This document shows positions 1 through 9,547 of a stretch of DNA of 64,000 nt, piece by piece. Every line of letters begins with the position of its first letter. Within the stretch, counting starts at the first letter, position 1. Below the pieces are notes generated by a model that saw only the letters and a program-made list of their open reading frames with translations, was not told the DNA's origin and searched no databases. A program made the position numbers and the translations under genes. The stretch is from NCBI RefSeq assembly GCF_001281025.1, contig NZ_CP012646.1, positions 62,001-126,000 on the forward strand, read 5' to 3'. This DNA comes from Streptococcus mitis (GTDB lineage: Bacteria; Bacillota; Bacilli; Lactobacillales; Streptococcaceae).

Positions 1-485
1 TTAGATGCGTGTGCACGGTGAGCTGTACCGAATGCATCGTTTACGAAGATACCATCTCCAAGTGATGCCCAGTATTTACCAAGTTCAGGATCGTTTTTAG
101 ATTCTTTCTTGCCGTCAACATCTTCGTAACGAGTGTTTTCAACCAAGAGAACTTGTCCATCTTCAAGAGCGTTGATAGCTGCTTCCAATTCAGCACCACG
201 AGTAACACCTGGGAAAACAACGTCTTGGCCCAATTTAGCTGCCAAGTCTGCTGCTACAGGAGCAAGTGATTTACCAGCTTTATCAGCTTCTTCTTTCACA
301 CGTCCAAGGTGAGAGAAAAGAATTGCACGTCCACCTTGTTCGATGATGTACTTAATAGTTGGAAGAGCTGCTGTGATACGGTTGTCGTTAGTGATTACGC
401 CATCTTTCAATGGTACGTTGAAGTCAACACGAACGAGGACTTTTTTACCTTTCAAGTCAACGTCTTTAACAGTAAGTTTTGCCAT
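1..485 (-). CDS. pgk: Phosphoglycerate kinase, N-terminal part (cut by the window edge)
   Basis: Glycolytic enzyme that transfers phosphate from 1,3-bisphosphoglycerate to ADP in the cytoplasm. The translation begins [20 protein letters not shown] and continues with the family's DFNVPL and SHLGR substrate-binding motifs. About 161 residues are present; the remaining C-terminal part lies outside the window. The start is supported by AGGGG about 10 nt upstream and a promoter at 522-527. It is read on the same strand as the Endo-D gene, which lies downstream of its promoter side and is transcribed toward it. Identity is certain at family level. Confidence 0.97.
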   Translation of the reverse strand, partial: MAKLTVKDVDLKGKKVLVRVDFNVPLKDGVITNDNRITAALPTIKYIIEQGGRAILFSHLGRVKEEADKAGKSLAPVAADLAAKLGQDVVFPGVTRGAELEAAINALEDGQVLLVENTRYEDVDGKKESKNDPELGKYWASLGDGIFVNDAFGTAHRAHAS

Positions 486-521
486 GTTACAAAAACCCCT
501 TTATTTATTTTATTCGAAACT

Positions 522-527
522 ATTATA
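522..527 (-). promoter_or_regulatory. Extended -10 promoter of pgk
   Basis: Reads TGATATAAT on the minus strand, a TGnTATAAT extended -10, about 36 nt before the pgk start. The -35 region (TTCCTT) is poor, as is usual for extended -10 promoters. It lies between the end of the Endo-D gene and pgk, so pgk has its own start of transcription. Confidence 0.7.
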
Positions 528-574
528 TCACACTTTGGAAATATAAGGAAAGATTTCACAAGATTTTTCGATAT

Positions 575-3500
575 TTAATCTTCATCTTCTTTTTTCTGTT
601 TCAATGTCAAGGCTAAACTAGCAAGACCAAGGCTGGCCAATCCTGCTATTAGGGCTTCATTAGCATCAGCAGTTCCTGTATTTGGCAATTGTTTGCTTGC
701 TTCTTCTGATTTAACTGCTGTATTTTGGGCTGGTTTTTCTTGTGTAGGCGCTACTGCTTGTTCAGTTTTTACTTTTGTTCCAATTTCAACAATTTCTGGA
801 ATCGCCTCTTGGATGACTTCTGTTGAACGAAGACGACGCTGACCGTTTTCATCAACTTCAAAGACATGTCTTAATAGACCATCTCGTCCCTGTATGATGA
901 CTCGTTGTTCCCCAACTAGCATCTCAGCATTTTCATGCTCTTGACGATCAAAGGCAACCTTTTCCTCTTGAACTTCCAATTTAGGAGCCTTTTGTTGATC
1001 AGAAGCCGGTTGATTAGTAGGTTTTGGAAGGTCTGTGTTTTGTGGTGCTGGATTAGCAGGAATGAGACCAGTACCTACTTCTACGATTTCAGGGCTTGCT
1101 TCTTTCAAAACTTCTGTAGCGCGAAGCGTACGATTGCCTTGACTATCTACTTCAATCAAGCGACGAATTTTTCCCTCAACTCCTGCTTGGACAAGTTGAC
1201 GTTGACCGACTGGGAGATTTGGATTTGGTCGTTCTTGGTGTTCGAAGGCGATACTTGTCTCTTCGACTTCTAATTTCGGAGTATCCACAACCAAATTCTT
1301 GACACCTTCAGCTGGTTCCTTGCTTGAAATAACTTTTTCTACTGGTTTAGCAGGTTGTGGTTTTTCAGCAGATTCATAAACAAAGGCATAATGAGTAAAA
1401 TGTGGTGCTGTAAAGATAACATGACTATCCGTTTGTTCAAAAGCCAATTCTACTGCCTCTTTGCCCTCAGGTAAGAAGAATACTTTCTTCACTTTCTTAT
1501 CTTTTTCAATTGGAATTTTCACAATAGAAGCGTAAGAGAGATCAACATCTTGACCTTTTTCATCTAGACCTTCTATTTCAAAGACATGAGCATCTTCTCC
1601 AGCAAAGTATTTCTTCTCTTCAGCACTTGCTTGAACACGCTCTACTTTCAAGCCCTTGATGACAGTCTTCTCTTTATTTGAGAAGTGTACTTCAACACCT
1701 GTTTTGCTATCAGAAAAGACTGCTGGCTTGTCTTCTTTCAATAAAGCAACCAGATCTTTTAGACTCTGTTTCGCTGTTGCAAGCTCTTCTGGACTCAAAT
1801 CTACTTTTTCAACCAAGGCCTTGTTTTTCTCAAGAAGCGGAGCTAGGGCAGAACCTGAAGGATGGTTTGGTTTGGCAGCCAAGAGTTCTTGAGCCTCACC
1901 TGTTAAGCGATCAAGTTCTGTCTTTTCTTCCGTAAATTTCTCTTGACCATTCAGAGCTTTATGAGCTTCTGTCAATTTATTAAGTCGGTCATTGACTTGA
2001 TCTTGGGTGCTAGTTTCATGGTCTTTCAACACTTGTTCAGCCGCTTCAATTGCTTTCAAGAAGGCTTCTTTTACTTCTGGTGAAGCAAAGTTATAGACCA
2101 CCTTGTTCTTAGCCGCTTCAACTTCTGCTAATTTTTGTTTAAGGTACTCATCGTTCAATGCTGCTTTTGGAGATACCAAAACATCAAAGTTGACTTTATG
2201 ACCTTGGTAACGAAGAGTCAAGGTTTGACGACCGGTCTTTTGAGCATCGTAACCAGAAATTTCAACTCCCTCATCAGTAAAGGAATGTTCTTCCATGGTG
2301 TCATTGCTATAAGCCACTGCAAAGCGTCCTTCAGACAAGTCTAAGCTATCACCAACTAGGTAATCTTTTTTCGGTTCCTGACTTACTTCAATTCCCAAAA
2401 TAGTTTTCGGACTTGCTTCATCTTGACTAGTAACAGTTATTGATAAATTAGCATTTACTGGTTGCCCCAAATATTGTAAAGCAAGATTTTGCTCTCCCTT
2501 ATGATGCGTATCGAAGCCTGATACTGATACACCTGCGTGAGTTAGGCGGATGAGTTCGTCCTCAGCTCCTCCTTCATACTGAACTCGAAGAACACCACCT
2601 CTAAGGTCCAAATCCTCCCCTTCGGCGTAGCTTGTTTTCTTAAGTCCTGTTTCTAGGCTGACTGACTTGATTCTTCTGTCATCTTTTGGAACGGAAACTG
2701 CTAGGATATTACTAATTTCCTTGCCTGGCAACTGGGTACGATAGTAAAGAAGACCAGATTGATTTGTCAAATCCAATGGTGCACTTGCTAGATCTCCTCC
2801 AACTTCGCTCTTCAAGGTCGCAAGCGGAGTTTGAGAATTTGGATTGTCATAAACGGTAATGGTTGCTCCAGCTGGTACATCCGCAAAGCCAACTTGTACC
2901 TTGTTATTGCCCAGAGAACGGGCTGCAGCCTTGGCCATCGGAATATTGACACTCTCAGTATCAAGCTTTTCATACATTTTCCAGTTATAGATACGAATAG
3001 CCTTCCATGGAGTTCCATTGTCAGAAGTGACAACATTCAAGCGCCAATCTTGAGCTGTGATTGGTTTATCAAGGGTAATATCTGTAACATGAGCTTTATT
3101 GCCACGAACTTCCTTAGCCAACTTCCATTGACCATCCGCATCTTTATAATAGAGGTCAAAGTCTTTGGTGTTCATCAAACCATCGTTTACAGATTCTCCA
3201 CCAGCTCCAGCATGGTCCATCACCCATCTAACAACTGTACGTGGCTGGGTCAAACGAATATCCACACTACCACTTAACTGTCCAGAAGACCACTTGTCTG
3301 AAAGACTGGTAATGGTACCATTCAACATACCTTCAATACCTTCTCCACCTTCAGTCTTAGGGAAAGTACTATCAATAACTGTTGCACCTGGAACGATATT
3401 TTCAGCTAGTGGTTTAGGTAGGCTGGTATCTTTTACAGTCATGCCCCAATCAAAGGTTGTGGTTGCAGCTTCTGAACGAACTCCATTTTTACCGACTGCT

Positions 3501-5839
3501 ACAACCTTCAGTTCTTGAGTTGTACCTTGAGCACTTGCTGAGCGGCTAACTTTTGGTAGATAAATAGTTGTAGAAGATGAGCCAGTTAGTAATTTCCAGC
3601 TGTCTCCATCTTTTTCATAAACTTCATAGAAATCTGCATCCTTGTTGCCTTTAAATTGTACAACTGCTTCCGCTTCTTGGGCATTTTTAAGGACTTGTTT
3701 GGCCACAGCTACTGTGGTTGGTGCCTGAGGAGCATCTTGATTATTGCTGATGGTCAATTGCCCCAGGTTAAATTGATAACCTTTTAAGTCTTTATCATTT
3801 TCAAAATAGAGTTTAATACCGTAGATTGTTTTACCTGCCAAGGCACTTAAATCAAAATCATCGGTAGTCCAGTTATCTGAAACTGTCAATTCTTTACGGG
3901 CAGCTTCATCACCGTAGGTATAATCTTTCTTGGTTGCAAATTCTACATAAACCTTGGTACCCTTACCTCCTTTGTGGGCAACATGCAATTTGGTTGTATC
4001 TGTCACCTTTAAGCGAGTAGAGTACAAATTCACATCTTGCTTGGTCGCACCTGAAAGATCCCCTGCAAATTTGAGAGAAGTTCCACCATTATAGGCATCT
4101 TCAAAATCATAGCTTGCTTTCAACTTATCACCAGTTGATTTTTGCCACCAGCGCCATGTCGGAAGGACACCTGAAACTGAACGGTAATTCCACTCAGAAT
4201 CCTTAGAAACCTTACCATCTACGAACCATTTTCTACCATGACCTGTATTAAAGGAAGTAGTAAAGGTATGACCTACTGCTGGCGTACGGTCTGCAACTAG
4301 GTTAGCAATACCATACCAATCTTTGTCACCTGGTTTTTGACCAGTAGGGTCCCCTTGGTAACCTGTAAAGAAGATATCTTCATTTTTATGGTAGTCTTCA
4401 CCAGTTTTTCCTAAACTTGTAATGGTATCCGGGGCGAATAAACCAAGAGAAAGGCGCAATTTCCCATTTTCATCTAAAATATCATTCCACTTAACCTTGG
4501 TCTTGTAGGAACCACCCTGTTGCAATTCCAAACCTGCAAATACATCATAAGGGTTACGACCAATCCAGTTGGCAGTTGCAATAGTATAATCATTTTTAGC
4601 CTTATCCCAGTTAAAGTTGGCAAAGAAGTTGTCTGCCGGAACCTTATCTCCTTCAGGTTGCATGAATTGGTAGTTGTATTCTCCCAAACCATCTTGGTGG
4701 TAACGTCCATAGTTATAGGTCATGGCATCGTACCAAGAATACTTGATTGGGTGATTTACTTTAGCAGCATATTCCTTGGTATAGAGCATAAATTGGCGCA
4801 TCTTTTCTCCAAGAGGTTCAACCAAATCCCCAGTCGTTTCCTGGTTGATGAAATAGCCATCATAGCCATAATACTTGGCCATATCTACCAATTTACGGGC
4901 AATTGGGAAGCTACCATCTGCGTCTTGCTTCAAAGCTTCAGCAAATTTTTCTTGGTCTGCGATACTATTTGACCAGTTGAAGAAGAGTGTACCGTATACA
5001 GGAACCCCGTTACGGTGACCTGCATCAATAACGTCAGGAGTTGGAACGAGACCTTCCCAGAAGACCATTGAATCTAGATATTGCCAATAGTCAAAAGCAT
5101 AAGCCTTGAACTCTTCTCCACCAACAGAAGCGTGGTCTTTTGCTTTAGAGTTGGTGTTTGATAAGGCTTGAACTTTTGCTTCCTTGCTAGCTTTTTCATT
5201 GACCAGATGGCCTGTTCGACGTGAAGCGAGGGCAACAGAGCCCCGGTTGATGGCATCATCCTCACGAGCACCTGGTTCCCATTTCAACAATTCATCCCAA
5301 GAATTAAATTTGATTTCCTTTGGTTTTAATGTTTTTTCTGTATTTTTAGGGACATCGGGCTGAACTTCTTTTTCAGCCTTATTAGCTTCTTCAGCTGGCT
5401 TAGACTCATCCCCTTGGCTAGCTGTTGCTTCTGTTCCCCTTTCAGACTTAGGTTTTGCTTCTGAAGATGGTGTTTCTGCAACCACCTCACTTGCTTTTTC
5501 CTCTGGTTTAGCTGAGCTAGCTACTTCTGCAGTTTCAGTAGTTGCAGCTTCATTGCTTGCTGGCGAAGCAGTTTCAGATGCTGTCGCTACTCCTTCTGCC
5601 TTTTCTGGCTTATTTTCTCTAGCATGTTCTCCTTCATGCTGCTTGTCAGCTTCATTAGTTGAATGCTCACTCTCTCCTGAAACAAGCTCTGTATTGGCTC
5701 CATTATTTTCAGGAACTGCAGTTTCTTCTGCTAAGGCTTGACCAGCAAATAAAACAGCCCCAATCATCAGCGAGCAGGCTCCTACTGATAACTTACGAAT
5801 ACTGTAACGACAACGTCTTTCAAAAAATGGATTCTTCAT
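575..5839 (-). CDS. endoD: Endo-beta-N-acetylglucosaminidase D (GH85), LPXTG-anchored surface protein
   Basis: Cleaves the chitobiose core of host N-glycans at the cell surface, normally after exoglycosidases have trimmed the glycan. The 1754-residue protein has a YSIRK-type signal (residues 12-16; cleavage near ALA-EE at 37/38), a Glu/Ala/Lys-rich linker to about 170, a GH85 domain at about 240-570 with the catalytic pair Asn332/Glu334 in YFINQE, and a galactose-binding-like module at about 575-700. Then come an FN3-like segment, a discoidin-like segment, two bacterial Ig-like repeats, a helical FIVAR-like region and two G5-type repeats each ending in EIVEVGT or EIVEIGT. The LPNTG sorting signal is at 1718-1722, followed by a hydrophobic segment and KQKKEDED. 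It is somewhat longer than I recall for pneumococcal Endo-D, mostly in the linker. No frameshift is seen. Confidence 0.96.
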   Translation of the reverse strand: MKNPFFERRCRYSIRKLSVGACSLMIGAVLFAGQALAEETAVPENNGANTELVSGESEHSTNEADKQHEGEHARENKPEKAEGVATASETASPASNEAATTETAEVASSAKPEEKASEVVAETPSSEAKPKSERGTEATASQGDESKPAEEANKAEKEVQPDVPKNTEKTLKPKEIKFNSWDELLKWEPGAREDDAINRGSVALASRRTGHLVNEKASKEAKVQALSNTNSKAKDHASVGGEEFKAYAFDYWQYLDSMVFWEGLVPTPDVIDAGHRNGVPVYGTLFFNWSNSIADQEKFAEALKQDADGSFPIARKLVDMAKYYGYDGYFINQETTGDLVEPLGEKMRQFMLYTKEYAAKVNHPIKYSWYDAMTYNYGRYHQDGLGEYNYQFMQPEGDKVPADNFFANFNWDKAKNDYTIATANWIGRNPYDVFAGLELQQGGSYKTKVKWNDILDENGKLRLSLGLFAPDTITSLGKTGEDYHKNEDIFFTGYQGDPTGQKPGDKDWYGIANLVADRTPAVGHTFTTSFNTGHGRKWFVDGKVSKDSEWNYRSVSGVLPTWRWWQKSTGDKLKASYDFEDAYNGGTSLKFAGDLSGATKQDVNLYSTRLKVTDTTKLHVAHKGGKGTKVYVEFATKKDYTYGDEAARKELTVSDNWTTDDFDLSALAGKTIYGIKLYFENDKDLKGYQFNLGQLTISNNQDAPQAPTTVAVAKQVLKNAQEAEAVVQFKGNKDADFYEVYEKDGDSWKLLTGSSSTTIYLPKVSRSASAQGTTQELKVVAVGKNGVRSEAATTTFDWGMTVKDTSLPKPLAENIVPGATVIDSTFPKTEGGEGIEGMLNGTITSLSDKWSSGQLSGSVDIRLTQPRTVVRWVMDHAGAGGESVNDGLMNTKDFDLYYKDADGQWKLAKEVRGNKAHVTDITLDKPITAQDWRLNVVTSDNGTPWKAIRIYNWKMYEKLDTESVNIPMAKAAARSLGNNKVQVGFADVPAGATITVYDNPNSQTPLATLKSEVGGDLASAPLDLTNQSGLLYYRTQLPGKEISNILAVSVPKDDRRIKSVSLETGLKKTSYAEGEDLDLRGGVLRVQYEGGAEDELIRLTHAGVSVSGFDTHHKGEQNLALQYLGQPVNANLSITVTSQDEASPKTILGIEVSQEPKKDYLVGDSLDLSEGRFAVAYSNDTMEEHSFTDEGVEISGYDAQKTGRQTLTLRYQGHKVNFDVLVSPKAALNDEYLKQKLAEVEAAKNKVVYNFASPEVKEAFLKAIEAAEQVLKDHETSTQDQVNDRLNKLTEAHKALNGQEKFTEEKTELDRLTGEAQELLAAKPNHPSGSALAPLLEKNKALVEKVDLSPEELATAKQSLKDLVALLKEDKPAVFSDSKTGVEVHFSNKEKTVIKGLKVERVQASAEEKKYFAGEDAHVFEIEGLDEKGQDVDLSYASIVKIPIEKDKKVKKVFFLPEGKEAVELAFEQTDSHVIFTAPHFTHYAFVYESAEKPQPAKPVEKVISSKEPAEGVKNLVVDTPKLEVEETSIAFEHQERPNPNLPVGQRQLVQAGVEGKIRRLIEVDSQGNRTLRATEVLKEASPEIVEVGTGLIPANPAPQNTDLPKPTNQPASDQQKAPKLEVQEEKVAFDRQEHENAEMLVGEQRVIIQGRDGLLRHVFEVDENGQRRLRSTEVIQEAIPEIVEIGTKVKTEQAVAPTQEKPAQNTAVKSEEASKQLPNTGTADANEALIAGLASLGLASLALTLKQKKEDED

Positions 5840-5874
5840 TTTCTCCTCCTAAAAGATTGATTTTGTTGCATAAA

Positions 5875-5888
5875 AGAAAGCGCTTAAC
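5875..5888. promoter_or_regulatory. Possible CcpA (cre-like) site in the endoD leader
   Basis: AGAAAGCGCTTAAC keeps the AA..CG..T core of the streptococcal cre consensus TGNAANCGNTNNCA but differs at three outer positions. It lies between the predicted promoter and the start codon, where CcpA could act as a roadblock. Glycan-degrading genes of streptococci are often under catabolite repression, so the place makes sense, but the match is weak. Confidence 0.3.
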
Positions 5889-5941
5889 CTTCTTTATAAA
5901 ATTTTTATCCCAATCACAGGGACCAAGATAATTTCTCCCTC

Positions 5942-5969
5942 ATTTTAAAATATTTCTTTTAAATGTCAA
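5942..5969 (-). promoter_or_regulatory. Probable promoter of endoD
   Basis: On the minus strand TTGACA (5964-5969) is followed after 16 bp by TAAAAT (5942-5947). This predicts a leader of roughly 95 nt ahead of GGAGGAGAAA and the ATG. The leader holds a short hairpin (TCCC...GGGA) and the cre-like site at 5875-5888. Confidence 0.6.
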
Positions 5970-6070
5970 TATATAAAAGGAAATACCTATATCTAGGTTA
6001 GAAATTGGTAAAATTAATATAATTAAGGCCCATTCTAACGAATTTTCTTTCTAAAATCTTAGCTTAACAC

Positions 6071-6099
6071 TTGTTAGATTTACTTTTATCCTTTAAAAT
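6071..6099 (+). promoter_or_regulatory. Promoter of the Na/Pi cotransporter gene
   Basis: TTGTTA (6071-6076), a 17-bp spacer and TAAAAT (6094-6099), about 44 nt before the ATG at 6143, which itself has GGAGG 8 nt upstream. Confidence 0.6.
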
Positions 6100-6142
6100 A
6101 GAATAGGAGAAATTCCGTTATTATTTTTCGGAGGAAAAAGAA

Positions 6143-7774
6143 ATGTCCATTAATTGGCAGGAAATTTTATTTCACTTTTTAGGTGGTCTGGGACTATTCT
6201 TATATAGTATCAAGACCATGGGAGACGGTTTGCAACAAGCTGCTGGAGATCGCCTTCGTTTTTACATTGACAAGTACACTAGCAATCCGTTCTTCGGTGT
6301 GCTAGTTGGTATCGGTATGACGGCGCTAATTCAGTCAAGTTCTGGGGTCACAGTCATTACAGTGGGGCTAGTCAGCGCAGGACTTTTGACCTTGCGTCAA
6401 GCTATCGGTATTGTCATGGGTGCCAATATTGGAACTACCGTTACATCCTTTATCATCGGTTTTAAGCTAGGAGATTACGCCTTACCAATGCTTTTCGTCG
6501 GAGCGATTTGTCTCTTCTTCACCAAGAATCGCTCTATCAATAACATCGGACGTATCATTTTTGGTGTAGGTGGTATCTTCTTCGCTCTCAATCTTATGAG
6601 CGGTGCAATGGAACCTCTAAAAGACCTGCAAGTCTTTAGAGACTATATGGTTGAACTAAGTAAGAGTCCTATTCTAGGTGTCTTTGTCGGAACTGGACTA
6701 ACTCTACTCATTCAAGCTTCTTCCGCAACTATCGGTATCCTACAGAATCTTTACGCAAGTGGTTTGATTGATCTACAAGGTGCCCTACCAGTCTTGTTTG
6801 GTGATAATATCGGAACGACCATTACAGCTATTATTGCTTCTCTTGGAGCCAATATCGCTGCCAAACGTGTTGCTGGTGCCCATGTCGCCTTTAACGTGAT
6901 TGGTACGGTTATCTGTATTGTCTTCCTTGTACCTTTCACTGGCTTGATTCAATGGTTTGAATCTACACTCAATCTGGCTCCAGAAATGACCATTGCCTTC
7001 GCCCACGGAACCTTTAATATCACAAATACTATTATCCAATTTCCATTCATCGGAGCCTTGGCCTACTTTGTAACCAAGCTCATCCCTGGTGAAGATGAGG
7101 TTGTCAAGTACGAGCCACTTTATCTTGATGAGCATTTGATTAAACAAGCACCATCAATCGCTCTCGGAAATGCCAAAAAAGAACTCCTTCACTTGGGAAA
7201 TTATGCTTCTAAAGCCTTTGACCTTTCATACAACTACATCATTGACCTTAATGAAAAGGTTGCTGAAAAAGGACACAAGACAGAGGAAGCCATCAATACC
7301 ATTGATGAAAAATTGACTCGTTACCTTATTACTCTTTCAAGTGAAGCCCTTAGCCAGAAAGAAAGTGAAGTGCTGACCAACATCCTTGATTCATCCCGTG
7401 ATTTGGAACGGATTGGGGATCACGCTGAGGCCCTAATCAATCTGACTGACTACCTTCAACGTAAAAATGTTGAGTTTTCTGAAGCTGCTTTGCAGGAATT
7501 GGCTGATATCTATCAAAAAACCACTGGCTTTATCAAGGATGCCCTTGATAGCGTGGAAAACAATGATATTGAAAAAGCTCAAAGTCTGATTGAACGCCAT
7601 AAAGAAATCAACAATATGGAGCGTGTTCTCAGAAAGACCCACATCAAACGCCTCAACAAGGGTGAGTGTTCAACACAAGCTGGGGTCAACTTTATCGACA
7701 TCATTTCCCACTATACTCGTGTATCTGACCACGCCATGAACCTTGCTGAAAAGGTCATCGCTGAACAAATCTAA
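6143..7774 (+). CDS. Na/Pi cotransporter family protein with C-terminal PhoU-like domain
   Basis: Membrane protein of the NptA/PhoU type, thought to couple sodium to phosphate uptake or export. The 543 residues show the two family repeats, marked by QSSSGVTVITVGLVSAG near residue 60 and LIQASSATIGIL near 190, each followed by a GDNIGTT or GANIGTT turn, with about eight membrane segments in residues 1-310. A soluble helical PhoU-like domain follows from about 345 to 540. The start has GGAGG at the right distance. It stands alone between its own promoter and terminator. Substrate is by family; the actual ion and direction are not shown by the sequence. Confidence 0.9.
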   Translation: MSINWQEILFHFLGGLGLFLYSIKTMGDGLQQAAGDRLRFYIDKYTSNPFFGVLVGIGMTALIQSSSGVTVITVGLVSAGLLTLRQAIGIVMGANIGTTVTSFIIGFKLGDYALPMLFVGAICLFFTKNRSINNIGRIIFGVGGIFFALNLMSGAMEPLKDLQVFRDYMVELSKSPILGVFVGTGLTLLIQASSATIGILQNLYASGLIDLQGALPVLFGDNIGTTITAIIASLGANIAAKRVAGAHVAFNVIGTVICIVFLVPFTGLIQWFESTLNLAPEMTIAFAHGTFNITNTIIQFPFIGALAYFVTKLIPGEDEVVKYEPLYLDEHLIKQAPSIALGNAKKELLHLGNYASKAFDLSYNYIIDLNEKVAEKGHKTEEAINTIDEKLTRYLITLSSEALSQKESEVLTNILDSSRDLERIGDHAEALINLTDYLQRKNVEFSEAALQELADIYQKTTGFIKDALDSVENNDIEKAQSLIERHKEINNMERVLRKTHIKRLNKGECSTQAGVNFIDIISHYTRVSDHAMNLAEKVIAEQI

Positions 7775-7782
7775 GAACCAAG

Positions 7783-7810
7783 AAGCTATCCTGAATGGGA
7801 TGGCTTTTTT
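7783..7810 (+). terminator. Terminator of the Na/Pi cotransporter gene
   Basis: AAGCTATCC, loop, GGGATGGCTT (one wobble pair) and a run of T, 8 nt after the stop codon. Confidence 0.85.
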
Positions 7811-7844
7811 CTTTTCCTAACCAAGAATTGCTTTTCTACCATAT

Positions 7845-7884
7845 AAAAAATGCTTTGATCCACAATGGAATCAAAGCATTTTAA
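7845..7884 (-). terminator. Terminator overlapping the end of the small gene before pepA
   Basis: On the minus strand AAAATGCTTTGATTCC pairs with GGATCAAAGCATTTT and is followed by Ts. The stop codon TGA of the gene at 7871-8176 is part of the stem. It converges with the terminator at 7783-7810. Confidence 0.8.
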
Positions 7885-8176
7885 AGAGCTCCCCATACAT
7901 AATCGCAGAAGCTGCAGTTCCTCTGTACTTAGCTTCTTCTCTTTTGATAAAGCGAGCCAAGTTGAGCAACTCAGGTGCCGGATGTTTAGGATTTAGGAGC
8001 AATTCACGATTGACTAGACCCGAGAGACGGACTGCCAGCAATTGCTCATTTGTAGAAGGCAGTTTTTTAGCAGTCTCTAGGAGAGCAGCAACTAAATCTT
8101 CACTCAAATCATGTCGAGCATGATTGTAAAGATCTTTTACAAGGCTTTCTAGGTTTGGTTCTACCATCCCTACCAC
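7871..8176 (-). CDS. Small conserved helical protein, possibly bacteriocin-immunity-like
   Basis: A 101-residue, probably all-helical soluble protein without signal peptide. I cannot assign it firmly. Its length, helical pattern and the segment LLETAKKLPSTNEQLLAVRLSGLVNRELL recall proteins annotated as enterocin-A-immunity-like (PF08951) in streptococci, but no bacteriocin gene is beside it. It begins 12 nt after pepA ends, with GGGAGGTGGT before the ATG, and is surely co-transcribed with pepA. Its last codon lies inside a terminator hairpin. Confidence 0.75.
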   Translation of the reverse strand: MVGMVEPNLESLVKDLYNHARHDLSEDLVAALLETAKKLPSTNEQLLAVRLSGLVNRELLLNPKHPAPELLNLARFIKREEAKYRGTAASAIMYGELFKML

Positions 8177-8188
8177 CTCCCTTATGGT

Positions 8189-9253
8189 TTAATAATTTTT
8201 AATCAAATCAACTGTTGAACGATCCAATTTCTTCACCAAGGCTTGCAAGAAAGCTTGAGCTTCTAGGAAGTCATCCATAGCGTAGAGGGTTTGATGAGAA
8301 TGGATATAACGAGCGCAAACACCGATTGTTGTAGATGGGACACCACCATTTTTCAGATGAGCTGCGCCAGCGTCTGTTCCGCCTTTTCCACAGTAGTATT
8401 GGTACTTGATACCAGCTTCTTCAGCCGTTGTCAAAAGGAAATCCTTCATACCTGGGAGAAGCAGGTGACCTGGATCGTAGAAACGAATCAAGGTTCCATC
8501 CCCAATCTTGCCTTGACCACCGTAGACATCACCTGCTGGTGAGCAATCAACTGCTAGGAAGACTTCTGGATCAAACTTGGTTGTAGATGTATGAGCACCG
8601 CGGAGACCAACTTCTTCTTGGACGTTAGAACCCAGATAAAGTTCATTGCCAAGTTTTTGACCTGACAGAGCTTCAGCCAACTCGCTCACCATGAGAACTC
8701 CATAGCGATTGTCCCAAGCTTTTGAGATGATATTTTTTTCATTGGCTGTCAAGATTGCAGAGCTATCTGGTACGATGGTGTCGCCAGGACGGATGCCAAA
8801 GCTTTCTGCCTCAGCTTGATCCACAAAGCCACCATCAAAGACGATATCTGCAATGGCTGGCATGGTTGGTCCACCCTTTCCACGAGTCAAATGTGGAGGG
8901 ACAGAACCCGAAATCACAGGAATTTCACGACCGTCACGAGTCAGGAGTTTGAAACGTTGGCTGCTGACTACCATAGGATTCCAACCACCGATTTCTACGA
9001 CACGGAAGGTACCGTCTGGCTTAATCTCGCTGACCATAAAACCAACTTCGTCCATATGAGAAGCGACCAAGACGCGAGGCGCATCCGTAGCTTCTGAATG
9101 CTTGATACCAAAAATACCACCCAAGCCATCTGTCACCACTTCATCCACGTGCGGTGTCAACTTTTCACGAAGATAAGCACGGACAGGTGCTTCATGACCT
9201 GAGATCGCAGCAAGTTCTGTTACTTCTTTGATTTTTGAAAATAATGTTGTCAT
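8189..9253 (-). CDS. pepA: Glutamyl aminopeptidase, M42 family
   Basis: Cytoplasmic metallo-aminopeptidase that removes N-terminal acidic residues from peptides. The 354-residue protein has the M42 metal ligands in order: ASHMDEVGF (His), KAWDNRYG (Asp), VQEEVGLRGA (Glu pair), AVDCSPAGD (Asp) and YIHSHQT (His). Length is as usual for the family. The ATG follows AAGGA. A TGGTAAAAT extended -10 box lies about 25 nt upstream of the start. It is the first gene of a two-gene unit with the 101-residue protein. Confidence 0.95.
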   Translation of the reverse strand: MTTLFSKIKEVTELAAISGHEAPVRAYLREKLTPHVDEVVTDGLGGIFGIKHSEATDAPRVLVASHMDEVGFMVSEIKPDGTFRVVEIGGWNPMVVSSQRFKLLTRDGREIPVISGSVPPHLTRGKGGPTMPAIADIVFDGGFVDQAEAESFGIRPGDTIVPDSSAILTANEKNIISKAWDNRYGVLMVSELAEALSGQKLGNELYLGSNVQEEVGLRGAHTSTTKFDPEVFLAVDCSPAGDVYGGQGKIGDGTLIRFYDPGHLLLPGMKDFLLTTAEEAGIKYQYYCGKGGTDAGAAHLKNGGVPSTTIGVCARYIHSHQTLYAMDDFLEAQAFLQALVKKLDRSTVDLIKNY

Positions 9254-9490
9254 TTCAGTTCCTTCTTTCTTTCATCCATTTTACCACTTTTTATAGGAGA
9301 AGGGTAGTGGGAAGGTGGATTTCTAAATTAGTATCTTAGTCTTGCTGTGTCTTAGAAAAAGATCGTATTCTCTCGCATGTTGGGTGAAATCTAAGAAATA
9401 TTCCAAGAGCAACCCAATCTTTAATTTCCAAACAAAAAAACAATTCAACACTATATTTGTTCAGTTTTTCATGAAATTTACAGAAAACGG

Positions 9491-9519
9491 TTGACTTCGC
9501 CTTCTTATTTCTTTAAAAT
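9491..9519 (+). promoter_or_regulatory. Promoter of galE
   Basis: TTGACT (9491-9496), 17-bp spacer, TAAAAT (9514-9519), 28 nt before the ATG. The rest of the 294-base gap to pepA (9254-9490) shows only the pepA promoter side and AT-rich DNA with no recognisable element. Confidence 0.75.
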
Positions 9520-9547
9520 AGTAGAAAACTAGGAAAAGGAAAAAATC

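Larger units (their letters stand above)
5840..6142. other. Divergent intergenic region endoD / nptA-like
   Basis: About 300 bases of AT-rich DNA between two divergent genes. It holds the endoD promoter and cre-like site and the promoter of the Na/Pi transporter gene. I see no small ORF with a convincing ribosome binding site and no repeat element in the rest. Confidence 0.6.

Noticed and set aside
780..1300. Repeated DNA in the 3' part of endoD as a separate repeat element
   Set aside because: It is explained by two related G5-type protein modules, not by an inserted repeat.
2831..4972. Several open frames of 100-150 codons on the strand opposite endoD
   Set aside because: They lack ribosome binding sites and recognisable domains and follow from the codon pattern of endoD.
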